From NCBI GenBank assembly GCA_963786625.1, contig CAWAZS010000005.1, forward strand, positions 1 to 64,000: a DNA stretch of 64,000 nt, read 5' to 3'. A model generated the notes under the pieces. That model was not told the origin of the DNA, made no database searches, and worked only from the letters and a program-made list of their open reading frames with translations. Made by a program: the position numbers and the translations under genes. Positions 1 to 8,275 of this stretch are shown here, one piece after another; the stretch's first letter is position 1, and every line of letters starts with the position of its first letter. Source of the stretch: CAIWHR01 sp963786625. GTDB lineage: Bacteria; Pseudomonadota; Gammaproteobacteria; Burkholderiales; Casimicrobiaceae.

Positions 1-629
1 GGGGCATACATTTTATGTCCGGCGACGGTGAGAAGGTCGACGCCCAAATCTTGGACGTTCACCGGGATTTTCCCGACCGTTTGAGCCGCGTCGGTGTGCA
101 TGAGCACGCCGTGCTCGTGCGCGATGGCCGAAATTTCGCGAATCGGTTGAATCGTTCCGACTTCGTTGTTCGCGTGCATCACCGATACGAGCGACCGTGT
201 TCGGTCGGATCGCACGACGCACGGATTCGGGATCGACCTGCCCGAAGTCGATCGACCGGAACTTGCGTCACTTCGCGCCCAATCGTTCCAGGAAACTCGC
301 CACGTTCGGAAATCGACGGATGTTCCACGCTGCTGATGATGAAATGCGGCGGCTGCTTTCGCCTCGACTTGAAGAAGACGCCAGCGAGCGCCGAGTTGTT
401 GGCTTCGGTGCCGCCGGAGGTGAAAACGATCTCGGTCGGTTCGCAATTCAAGCAGCGCGGCAACTTGACTGCGGGCGTGATCGATTGCCGTGCGGGCACG
501 TTCGCCGGCCCAATGCAGGCTCGATGGATTGCCAAACTCCTCTTCCAAGAACGGACGCATGGCCGACGCGACTTCCGGAGCGAGCGGCGTCGTCGCGTTG
601 TAGTCGAAGTACACACGCGTCCATGACAC
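1..629 (-). CDS. Cysteine desulfurase (NifS/IscS type), 3' end cut by window, frameshifted
   Basis: PLP-dependent class V aminotransferase that releases sulfur (or selenium) from cysteine or selenocysteine. Joining the frames gives the family N-terminus VYFDYNATTPLAPEV, then FTSGGTEANNSALAG (PLP phosphate contacts) and SVEHPSI around the conserved His. Near the window edge come RRAIRPNTV and fragments of the HTDAAQ block. At least three single-base shifts (near 446, 295 and 190-230) break the frame. The C-terminal half, with the PLP lysine and catalytic Cys, lies outside the window. The start is probably GTG at 629, because the nearby ATG is out of frame. It follows selB-selA-selC on the same strand, so a role in selenium delivery is plausible but inferred. 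Confidence 0.8.
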   Translation of the reverse strand, partial: MSWTRVYFDYNATTPLAPEVASAMRPFLEEEFGNPSSLHWAGERARTAIDHARSQVAALLELRTDRDRFHLRRHRSQQLGARWRLLQVEAKAAAAFHHQQRGTSVDFRTWRVSWNDWARSDASSGRSTSGRSIPNPCVVRSDRTRSLVSVMHANNEVGTIQPIREISAIAHEHGVLMHTDAAQTVGKIPVNVQDLGVDLLTVAGHKMYA

Positions 630-650
630 ACTCCAGAGTCGGCTACAAAG

Positions 651-745
651 CGGGAGCGGATGGGAATCGAACCCACCAAACGTCGGTGTACGACGTTTCA
701 CCGGTTTTGAAGACCGGGGCGGTCACCAGAGCCGCATTCACTCCC
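651..745 (-). tRNA. selC: tRNA-Sec (UCA anticodon)
   Basis: On the minus strand this 95-nt element folds as a selenocysteine tRNA. The anticodon stem CCGGT/ACCGG encloses the loop CTTCAAA, with the UCA anticodon at 708-710. A very long variable arm has an 8-bp perfect stem (AAACGTCG/CGACGTTT). The T arm is TGGGTTCGATTCCCA, and the GGGAGTG../..CGCTCCC acceptor is extended, with one unpaired position. No CCA is encoded. It lies 55 nt after selA on the same strand, which fits a selB-selA-selC transcription unit. The long arm and UCA anticodon exclude tRNA-Ser, tRNA-Leu and nonsense suppressors. Confidence 0.93.
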
Positions 746-799
746 GAAGACGACTATTGTAGCAGTCCGGCTTGCGGCCGTCCGTTCGACGAGCGACAT

Positions 800-2200
800 T
801 TACCCGATCATGCAGTCGAGGATTCGGCCCAGGAGTGATTCGTCATCCTCCGGCAGCGACGGTGCGCAGATCGATCAAGGACGCGACCATCCTGCACGCG
901 GCAGAACACGGCCGGCTTGCCCAGTCGCAATTGTCTCGCGACATGATCGGCACTGTCACACGAGATCGCAATCGCCCAACTGGGAATCGACAGTTCGGGC
1001 AGCGCGCCGCCGCCGGGGGCCGAGGAAACCGGCTCGACGGAGAACAGCATTCGACGATGCCGAAGTGTGTTCGCAGTCGCTCGACCAATCGCTCGGCCCG
1101 GGCGCGGATTTCGTCGGCGGCGAGCGACAATTGGCGCAGCACCGGAATCTCTTCGAATGCGCGTCCCGCGCGATGAATTTCCAGCGTCGCCTGCAGCGCG
1201 GCAAGTGTCAGCTTGTCGACGCGCAGCGCCCGGGCGAGCGGATTGGACCGCAGTTTCGCGACGATTTCCGCTCGTCCGACAATGATGCCGCACTGCGGAC
1301 CGCCCAGCAGTTTGTCGCCGCTGAACAGCACAAGGTCGGCACCGCCCGCAGGCTTTCGCTGACGATCGGTTCGTCCGGCAGACCAAAGCGCGACAGATCG
1401 TAGAGGCAGCCGCTGCCGACGTCGTCGATCACGGGAAGCTGATGCGCCTTTCCCAAGTTTGGCCAGTTCGGCGATGGTCACGGATTCGCAGAATCCTGAG
1501 ATGCGATAGTTGCTCGGATGCACGCGCAGCAGTGCCGCGGTTTCCGGACCGATGGCGGCGGCGTAGTCGGCAAGGCGCGTGCGATTCGTCGTGCCCACTT
1601 CGTGCAACTGCACGCCCGCCTGCCGGAACACATCGGGCAAGCGAAACGAGCCGCCGATCTCGATGAGCTGGCCGCGACTGATGACGACTCGCCGTCCGGC
1701 GGCCAAGCGTCTGCAACGTGAGCAGCGTGGCGGCGGCACAGTTGTTCACGACGAGCGCCGCTTCAGCGCCGGTCACCTCCTGGCAAAGAACTTCCACCGC
1801 CGCGCCGCGCCTGCCGCGCTGGCCGGTCGACAGGTCGACTTCCAGGTTGGTGCACGCCGCGGCTGCGTTCATCGCCTCGATCGCCGCCGGCGCAAGCGGC
1901 GCCCGGCCGAGATTGGTGTGAATCACGATTCCGGTGCCGTTGATGACTTTGCGCAGGCGTTGCGAGGCTGCACTCTGAGCCGACTTCGTTCACGCGCTCG
2001 ACGACGAGACCTTCGACCTCTGCCGCATCCGCCGAGAGTTGGTCCGACTGCCCGTTGCGCATGTCGCCCAGGATTTGGCGAACCCAGTTGGTCACCGTCG
2101 TGCGACCGAACTGCGCGCAGATCGCGACAACCTGCGGCAAGTTGAGAACTCGTTCGACCGCCGGCAGCAGTCGCAAGTTTTTTCGGTCGTCAGAATTCAC
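800..2200 (-). CDS. selA: L-seryl-tRNA(Sec) selenium transferase
   Basis: Converts Ser-tRNA(Sec) to Sec-tRNA(Sec) using selenophosphate and PLP. Visible blocks in order: N-terminal LRLLPAVERVLN, then IHTNLGRAPLAPAAIE, NLEVDLSTGQRG, AALVVNNCAAATLL, SRGQLIEIGGSFRLPDV, VHPSNYRISGF and FSGDKLLGGPQCG, where K is the PLP lysine. It ends LLGRILDCMIG. The span of about 467 codons matches the family. Roughly six single-base shifts (near 1968, 1705, 1445, 1355, 1035 and 860) interrupt it. The GTG start at 2200 overlaps the selB stop as GTGA, indicating translational coupling. Confidence 0.93.
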
Positions 2201-4153
2201 GTGATCGCCTCGTCGACCGGTATCGATATGCGTGGACCCGCCGAACGCAGGTCGCCTTCACGCGACGTGATCTGGCACTCATCGAAGAACTCGAAAATCG
2301 GCACGGCGTGTTTCCGCGTGATGCCCCATTGCTCGCGAATCTCGCCGACCTTGGCCGTCGGTGATTTGCTGAAATGATCGACCAGGCGCTGTCGCAACGA
2401 CTCGAGCGCCCGTCGATCCATGATAATCTGCGGCGACAGGCGAACGAATTGCCCTTCGTCGACGGCCACTTGCACGATCGGTTCCAGGTCCTTCAGCGTA
2501 TGGCCGTGCTGTTCGGCGAACTCCTTCAACGTCGGCGGCGTCGGGCCGGCGGCCGACACTTCGGCGAGTCAGCGTCGGTCAGCGTGTTGCGTTGGCGATT
2601 GGAAAGTTCTGGCCCGGTCGACAACCCGATGCGATTCTCGCGACGCACGATCTCGCGCTTTTCGGCACATCGCAACGAGCAATGCATCCAGCACGGCCGG
2701 GCTGGCATGGCGCTTCATCGCGGACAGGATCACGGAGAGCGGCACGAGCGACGCCGGGCGACGGCGTTCCAATTCCGTTTGGCAGCGGGCAATCAGTCGC
2801 TCTTTGAGCTGCTGAAATCGCTGCGCGGTAACAAACGTCGGCGGGGTTCCAGGAATTCGCACGACCTCCCCGCGCTTTTCCAATTCGCCGACGACCGTCT
2901 CGCATTGCGATCGATTCAAGCCAACCCACGATTCGGCGGTTTCATCGAAGGTCGCTTCGCGGCGCAGATCGATATAGGCTGCCAGTCGCTCATGTGCATC
3001 TGCGCTGGCCAGACCAGCCGCGACAGCCAGGCAACGATTCTGTCGATCGGCGGCGCGAAGCGCGGGACCAATGATCGTGCCGCCGCCAATCGTTCGGGCC
3101 GGCGAAAGTTGTCGCAGCACGAAGGGCTGACCGTATTCGGCGACAATCGGCGTTTCGCATCGCAGGATGGCGAATGCCGACTCGCCCGGTGCAACCGTGC
3201 GTTGGCTCATCAGCACTTGGGCCGTGGCCTGGTTCGCGCCGAGATGGACGCGCACCAGTTGTCGATGCTTCAGTCCTCGCGCGGCGTCGGGCAGGATCCG
3301 CAGCTGCACCAGGTGCCGCGTCGATGGCTCGAATGCATCTGGCGTGGTCAATTCATCGCCGCGGTGAATGGCCGAGCTCTTGATGCCGACCAGGTTGATG
3401 GCCGCTCGCTCGCCGGCGGATACTTGCTCGACATCGACGCCCTGCGATTGCAGCCGGCGGATGCGCACCGGCGCTGCCTCGGGCAGCAGGTGCAGCGTGT
3501 CGCCGACGCGCGCGGTTCCTCGCCACACCGTTCCCGTGACCACGGCTCCTTGCCCGGTCGCCGAAAATGCGCGGTCGATCGGCAGTCGGAATCGCGGATC
3601 GTCGTTCGGTCGCATCGGCGACGAGCGCGCCGCATCGATCAGCGCTTGCCGTACTTCCGCGACGCCTTGTCCTGTTTGAACCGAGACTTGAATCCGCGGC
3701 GCGTCGGCCAGGAACGTCGATTCGACAAGTTCGTCGACCTCCAAGTTCGACCAGCTCCAGCTGCTCTTCGTCGGCCAGGTCGCATTTCGTGATCGCGACC
3801 ACGCCGCGCCGAACGCCGAGCAGCTCCAGCAGGGCCAGGTGCTCGCGCGTTTGCGGCATCACCGAATCGTCGGCCGCGACGACGAGCAGCGCGGCATCGA
3901 CTCCCGACGCGCCGGCCACCATCGTGTGAATGAAGCGTTCATGACCGGGAACATCGATCAGCGCGAAGCGCGAGCCGTTGTCGTCGAAATGCGAGAATCC
4001 CAGCTCGATCGTGATGCCGCGGCGCTTCTCCTCGGGCAGCCGATCGACCGTGCCGCCCGTCAGCGCATGGACCAGCGCCGACTTGCCGTGATCGATATGT
4101 CCGGCCAGGCAAATGACGAATTGAGAACGAGTTCTGACTGACGGAGCATGCAT
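2197..4153 (-). CDS. selB: Selenocysteine-specific translation elongation factor SelB
   Basis: GTPase that brings Sec-tRNA(Sec) to UGA codons marked by a SECIS hairpin. The G1 motif GHIDHGKS is at about residues 18-25, followed by RRGITIELGFSHF (switch I region), DVPGHERFIHTM (G3) and ITKCDLADEE (G4). EF-Tu-like domains II and III follow (AFSATGQGAVVTGTVWRG, VAPGESAFA). The C-terminal winged-helix repeats that bind SECIS RNA end with VGEIREQWGITRKHAVPIFE. The length of about 650 codons is normal for SelB. Frameshifts lie near 3745, 2650 and 2565. It is divergent from selD across a 176-bp gap and overlaps selA. Confidence 0.94.
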
Positions 4154-4287
4154 CCGACGAGGCCCCGCGACGGCTTATCCACTCATGTTAGCTGGCAACT
4201 GCATTCAGCTGCTGTCAGTCCATTCTGCAGCCAGTCGACTGAGTCGCAGTTGGTCGAGATTCAGAACGAATCGTCGACGCAAGCGGC

Positions 4288-4296
4288 TGGTATAAG
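4288..4296 (+). promoter_or_regulatory. Extended -10 promoter candidate for selD
   Basis: TGGTATAAG fits an extended -10 (TGnTATAAT-like), 33 nt before the selD ATG. No good -35 was seen at normal spacing, as is usual for extended -10 promoters. The 176-bp gap 4154-4329 must also hold the divergent selBA-selC promoter, which I could not place. Confidence 0.4.
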
Positions 4297-4329
4297 TGCA
4301 GCAGTGGAATCATGTAACGAGGTACGACG

Positions 4330-5395
4330 ATGAGCGACCCGATCCGACTCACTCAATTGGCCAAACGCGCGGGTTGCGCTGCCAAGCAGCCGCCCGGTTA
4401 TTTGCTGTCGCTCTTAGGATCGCTGCCGCCGATCACCGATCCGAACGTGCTGGTCGGCAGTGCCACGGCCGACGATGCGGCGGTTTACAAGCTGTCCGAC
4501 GAGCTGGCGCTCGTGTTCACGACCGATTTCTTTACGCCGATCGTCGATCGCCCGTACGACTTTGGCGCGGTCGCCGCTGCGAACGCGTTGAGCGATGTCT
4601 ATGCGATGGGCGGCACGCCGCTGACGGCGCTGAGCATCGTCGGCTTTCCCGACACGCTGTTGCCGCCGGAGGTGCTGGTCGAAATTCTGCGCGGAGCCGC
4701 CGACAAAGCGGCCGAAGCCGGCATCGCGATCGTCGGCGGACACACGATCAAATCGGAAGAGCCGATCTTCGGCCTCGCCGTGGTCGGCAAGGTTGCGCCG
4801 GACCGCGTTCTGTCGAACGACAAAGCTCAGCCCGGCGACGTGTTGATTCTCACCAAGCCGTTGGGACTGGGAATCATCACGACCGCCGCCAAGAACGGCG
4901 AGGACAAACTTGGCGCAATCGGCGATGCCATTCGAGTGATGACGACGCTCAATCGGGTCGCGGAGAAGAGTTCGCTCGCTGCGGGCGCATGCGCTGACGG
5001 ACGTGACTGGTTTCGGCCTGCTCGGGCCACCTGCGAAATATCGTCGCGGCCAGCAAAGTCGGAGCGCGCATCTTTTTCGATCGAGTGCCCGTTCTGCCGG
5101 CCGCCGGCGAATATGTGCACGCGGCATTTCGCCGGGCGGCACGCACGCCAATCACAAGTTTCTCGCCGATTGGGTGAGCTACGACAACGATGTGACCAAG
5201 GAGGAGCAGCTTATTTTGTGCGACGCGCAGACGTCCGGCGGCCTGCTGGCTGCCGTTGCGCCTGATCAGGCGGAGGCGGTGGTCGCATCGCTGCGAGCCC
5301 GCGGCGTGGCTGACGCGTTGCGATTGGAAGAATTGAATCCGGCGAATCCTGGCCGGATTGCTGTCAGTCGCGCTGCGGCACGATTGACTATATAG
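4330..5395 (+). CDS. selD: Selenide, water dikinase (selenophosphate synthase)
   Basis: Makes selenophosphate from selenide and ATP, the donor used by SelA. The N-terminus has RAGCAAKQPPGYL, with the catalytic residue as Cys16 (not Sec). The ATP/metal blocks are DDAAVYKLSDELALVFTTDFF, ANALSDVYAMGGTPLTALS and IVGGHTIKSEEPIFGLAVVG. The C-terminal half continues ALTDVTGFGLLG, AASKVGARIFFDRVPVLP, then DAQTSGGLLAAV. Three single-base shifts (near 4987, 5030 and 5120) break the C-terminal half; about 355 codons in total is normal. selD lies divergent from selBA-selC and directly upstream of the selenoprotein operon, completing the Sec pathway. Confidence 0.94.
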
Positions 5396-5423
5396 GGCGG
5401 CGATTCGGCAAGTTCGTTCCGGA

Positions 5424-5454
5424 TTGCCGTGCTACATCGGCAGAAACGTAGAAT
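5424..5454 (+). promoter_or_regulatory. Weak promoter candidate before the fwdD-like gene
   Basis: TTGCCG at 5424-5429 and TAGAAT at 5449-5454, with a 19-nt spacer (longer than ideal), 43 nt upstream of the fwdD-like ATG. It is the only recognisable signal in the 101-nt gap after selD. Confidence 0.25.
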
Positions 5455-5496
5455 CGTAGTGCTGACATCTGACCTTGCCTGGGAAAGTCGTAACCG

Positions 5497-5839
5497 ATGA
5501 CCACAAAACGGTTTATCCTCAACTCCTCGCGATCCTCCAAGCAGGGGACGCTCATCAATGTCGGAAAAGAGTCGGAAGAATATAAGGCTCTGACCAACAC
5601 GATGACGATGGCAGCCGAGGACATGGCCGAGATTCGGCTTGGCCGAGGGACAAATGGCCGTGGTTCGCACGGAATTTGGCGAGGCCGCGTTCAAGTGCCA
5701 GGCGGGCAAGATTCCGCTGGGGATGATCTTCGTGCCCTACGGTCCGCCGACGTGTAAACTGATGGGTGGAGACACCGACGGCACCGGGATGCCGACGTCG
5801 AAGGGTTGGGAAGTTGAAGTCGTGCCTTGCACGAATTGA
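5497..5839 (+). CDS. Formylmethanofuran dehydrogenase subunit D-like (molybdopterin dinucleotide-binding)
   Basis: A small beta-barrel protein of about 114 residues that would cap the bis-MGD cofactor of FwdB. It starts MTTKRFILNSSRSSKQG, continues YKALTNTMTMAAEDMAE, AVVRTEFGEAAFKC and IPLGMIFVPYGP, and ends with GGDTDGTGMPTSKGWEVEV. The TDGTGMPxxKG signature is typical of FwdD-type MGD-binding domains. One frameshift near 5632 splits it. It is transcribed toward fwdB, 285 nt downstream. Because it is a cofactor-binding subunit, its presence argues for a redox-active dehydrogenase and against the cofactor-less formyltransferase/hydrolase complex of methylotrophs. Confidence 0.75.
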
Positions 5840-5854
5840 GGGAGTAAGTCAAGC

Positions 5855-6019
5855 AATGTCGCAAGAATTCAGCAACGAGCAAGCTCTTCGGCGTCGGACG
5901 CCCTGCAATTCTCGATCGACGGCGACGTATCGACGACGTCGCGGCCTGGACGGAAATCGAAGCCGGGCGGTTCATGCCGCGCCGCGTGCGCGGCAGTTTC
6001 CAGGGCCGGGCGCTGGGGT
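5855..6019 (+). CDS. Small protein of unknown function, frameshifted
   Basis: An ATG at 5855, 15 nt after the fwdD-like stop, opens MSQEFSNEQALRR. A single-base shift then gives a frame ending IDDVAAWTEIEAGRFMPRRVRGSFQGRALG split around the MPRRVRGSFQGRALG motif, with a TGA at 6017-6019. The basic MPRRxRGS..GRALG tail looks conserved rather than random. I recall similar tails in planctomycete hypothetical proteins, but that is from memory. Its place between two dehydrogenase subunit genes suggests the same operon. Function is unknown, and no cofactor or membrane motif is visible. Confidence 0.35.
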
Positions 6020-6124
6020 GAGTGTTTACGGTTCCGTCGTCCGGTTCGGACGATGCTCAGTGTCAAGATAAGCCATCAGCTCTAAGTCGAGCTGCCAGAG
6101 CTCGCATTCAATCGAGGATGTGCC

Positions 6125-6887
6125 ATGACTCTCTCGATCATCGACAACGCCACCTGCACGTTTTGCGGCTGCGTGTGCGACGACATCCAGCTGCATCACG
6201 ACGAGATGCGGATCCACAAGGCGAACAAGGCCTGCGTGCTGGGCACGGCGTGGTTTCTGAATCACACGGCCGAGAAGAAATATCCGATCGCCCTGATCGA
6301 CGGCCAGGAAGCGACGCTCGACGATGCGATCGAAGCGGCCGCCACTTTTCTGCACGCGGCCGACATGCCGCTCGTCTACGGCATGAGCAACACGACCTGC
6401 GAGGCGCAGAAGGAATGTGCCGCGCTGGCCGACCAGCTGGGCGGCCTGCTCGACAGTCACACCTGTTTGTGACACGGTCCCACCGAGATCGCCGCCCAGT
6501 TGGGTGGCAAAGTTACTTGCACGCTCGGCGAAGTCAAGCAACGAGCCGACTTCATCGTGTATTGGGGCGGCAACCCGGCCGAGTGCCATCCGCGCCATTT
6601 CACCAAGTACACCATCATGCAGAAGAGCAAGTTTCTGCCGCGCGGCCGCAAGGACCGCACGATGGTGCTGGTCGACATTCGCGAAACGAAGAGCGCCAAG
6701 GCGGCCGACATCTTCCTGCAGGTCCGGCCCGGCAAGGATTTCGAGCTGATCACGATCCTGCGGGCGATGATCAAAGGCCACGACGTGGCGGATGAACAGA
6801 TCGCCGAAACCGGCCTGACGCGCGAAACGGTCGACGACCTCATTCATCGCATGAAATCGGCCAAGTTCGGCTGCTTCTTCTTTTCAT
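6125..6887 (+). CDS. fwdB: Formylmethanofuran dehydrogenase subunit B, selenocysteine-containing, truncated at assembly junction
   Basis: Catalytic Mo/W-bisMGD subunit interconverting a formyl carrier and CO2. The N-terminus CTFCGCVCDDI gives the CxxCxxxC ligands of a [4Fe-4S] cluster. The frame then runs open to TCL, a TGA at 6470-6472 (codon 116), and on in the same frame with HGPTEIAAQLGG, YWGGNPAECHPRHF, MVLVDIRETKSAKAAD and FLQVRPGKDFELI. In archaeal FwdB the metal-ligand Cys sits at this place (C-HGP; Cys118 in Methanothermobacter, from memory), and some methanogens use Sec there. The TGA is therefore read as Sec. Similarity stops after KSAKFGCFFF (about residue 250 of an expected 400 or more), where unrelated high-GC DNA begins. 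Confidence 0.85.
6470..6508 (+). promoter_or_regulatory. UGA-Sec codon with bacterial SECIS-like hairpin
   Basis: The UGA at 6470-6472 is followed, after 18 nt, by GCCGCCC (6491-6497), the loop AGUU (6498-6501) and GGGUGGC (6502-6508). This is a 7-bp stem with one G-U pair. The apical loop starts 25 nt after the UGA and carries G as its second base followed by U. That matches the known bacterial SECIS pattern (loop about 16-37 nt after UGA, G among the first two loop bases, GU in the loop). Its receptor, SelB, is encoded 2.3 kb away. Confidence 0.75.
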
Positions 6888-6890
6888 CTG
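6885..6890. other. Probable chimeric assembly junction
   Basis: FwdB similarity ends abruptly at GCFFF, and the frame continues as unrelated sequence. GC content, codon use and gene content change here from planctomycete-like to betaproteobacterial and do not change back. There is no integrase, IS end, tRNA or direct repeat to suggest a natural insertion. The exact base cannot be fixed without a complete FwdB homolog. Confidence 0.65.
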
Positions 6891-7025
6891 GATTCGGTTC
6901 GCGAACCTTGACTGGCGGTCGATCGCAGATTCTACCGTTCCCGCTGGCCTTGCCGTTCCCGAAGGAATCGCCCGAGGCGCGTGGGCGGCTCGCCGGAATC
7001 TGCCCACAGCTTCCGCCGACGAATC

Positions 7026-7031
7026 TAGAAT
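7026..7031 (+). promoter_or_regulatory. -10 promoter element, near-leaderless
   Basis: TAGAAT ends 6 nt before the ATG at 7038, so transcription would begin at or next to the start codon. No ribosome binding site is visible. The -35 region is weak. Confidence 0.35.
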
Positions 7032-7037
7032 GGCGCC

Positions 7038-8250
7038 ATGGCACGCATTCTTCTCGCCTGGGAGCTCGGTGGCGACTACGGCCACCTGATGCGATTCCAC
7101 GTGCTCGCGCGCGAGCTGAAGCGCCGCGGGCACGAACCGGTCTTCGCCATTCGCGACCTGACGTTCGTCGAGACCATATTCCGCGGCGAGCCGTTACACG
7201 GTCTTCCAGGCGCCGGTCTGGATGGGGACGCGTGACCGGGCTGCCGCCTCCGATCGGGTTCGCGGAGACGCTCATGCGCTTCGGATTCTTCCATCCCGAA
7301 GCGCTGACCGGGGTGTGCCGCGCCTGGCGCACGCTGGTCGATGCCGTCCGGCCCCAGCTCATGGTCTTCGACTATGCCCCGACGGGCATGCTCGCGACCA
7401 GGGGACTGCGCGTGCCGCGCGTGCTCATCGGCGAGTCGTTCTCCATTCCGCCGCGCACCGAGCCGATGCCGATCTACCGCTGGTGGCGTCCGGAGCCGCC
7501 GGCACGAATCCTCGAAGCCGAGCGACGGGTGCTCGCCAATGCGAATGCAGTGCTCGCGCGTCTCTCGGAGCCGCCGATGCAGACGGCTCGCGGACCTCCT
7601 CGAGGCCGAGGAGGCCATCATCACCACGTCGCAGGAGTTCGATCAGTACCCAAGTCGCACCGATGGACGGTATTGGGGTTCCGTCGCCGAATCTCGACCA
7701 GGGCGCGCCGCCGCGCGTGGCCCGCCGGTCGGCGGCAAGCGGATCTTCGCCTACCTCAAGCCTCGTCATCGGGATTTCGACGCGCTGCTCACCGCGCTGC
7801 GCGCGATCGACGCATCCGTCGTGGTGCATGCACCGGGCGTTTCGCCGCACGCGGTGCGGACTCACACGGCGCCGAACGTCACGTTCAGCCTCGACCCCGT
7901 TCGGATGGCCGACGTTTGCCGGGAGTGCGATCTCGGCATCTGCCACTCGGGCGCGAATACGGTCGCACGCACTGGTGACGGCGGGCAAGCCGGTATTGCT
8001 GCTGCCCCAGCACCTCGAGCAGATGATGACCGCCAAGCGCGTTCTGGAGCTTGGCGCCGGGCTGGTCGTCGACTACGAGGAGCCGGCGCCGGACTACCAC
8101 GCGTTGCTGCAGCGCCTGCTCGACGAGCCCTCGTTCACCGAGGCCGCGCAAGCCGTCGCTGCCCGGCATGCCGGCGACGATCCGGCCACGCGCGTGCCGC
8201 GCATCGTGGACCGACTCGAGGAAATCGTCGCGCGCGCACCGACGGGATAG
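7038..8250 (+). CDS. Glycosyltransferase, GT1/UDP-glycosyltransferase-like
   Basis: Likely transfers a sugar from a nucleotide-sugar donor. The start MARILLAWELGGDYGHL is the typical N-terminal Rossmann strand of GT-B enzymes. The C-terminal donor site reads GICHSGANTV, then LVTAGKPVLLLPQHLEQMM and RVLELGAGLVV, the GT1 pattern of H-G-T..G-P-LPQ..EQ. About 404 codons fits. Single-base shifts near 7195, 7580 and 7970 split it. It is a single gene, convergent with the BON-domain gene 25 nt away. Acceptor unknown. It is the first gene after the suspected junction. Confidence 0.7.
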
Positions 8251-8275
8251 TCGTCTGCCCGCGCGCGCACCCGCC

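Noticed and set aside
651..745. tRNA-Sec as a pseudogene because of one unpaired acceptor position
   Set aside because: The anticodon arm, long variable arm and T arm are perfect, and it lies in a sel operon. A single consensus error explains the mismatch.
4233..4242. CAGTCGACTG palindrome in the selB-selD gap as an operator
   Set aside because: Only one short palindrome, no second copy, and no known selenium regulator with this site.
6898..6920. TTGAC..GGTCGA near 6907 as a further FNR-type box
   Set aside because: Spacing is 5 instead of 4 and the second half is GTCGA, and it lies at the suspected junction.
6500..7978. A single long frame joining the end of FwdB to the downstream glycosyltransferase
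   Set aside because: It crosses the suspected junction and joins two unrelated families; the glycosyltransferase has its own start at 7038 in a different frame. Not a fusion protein.
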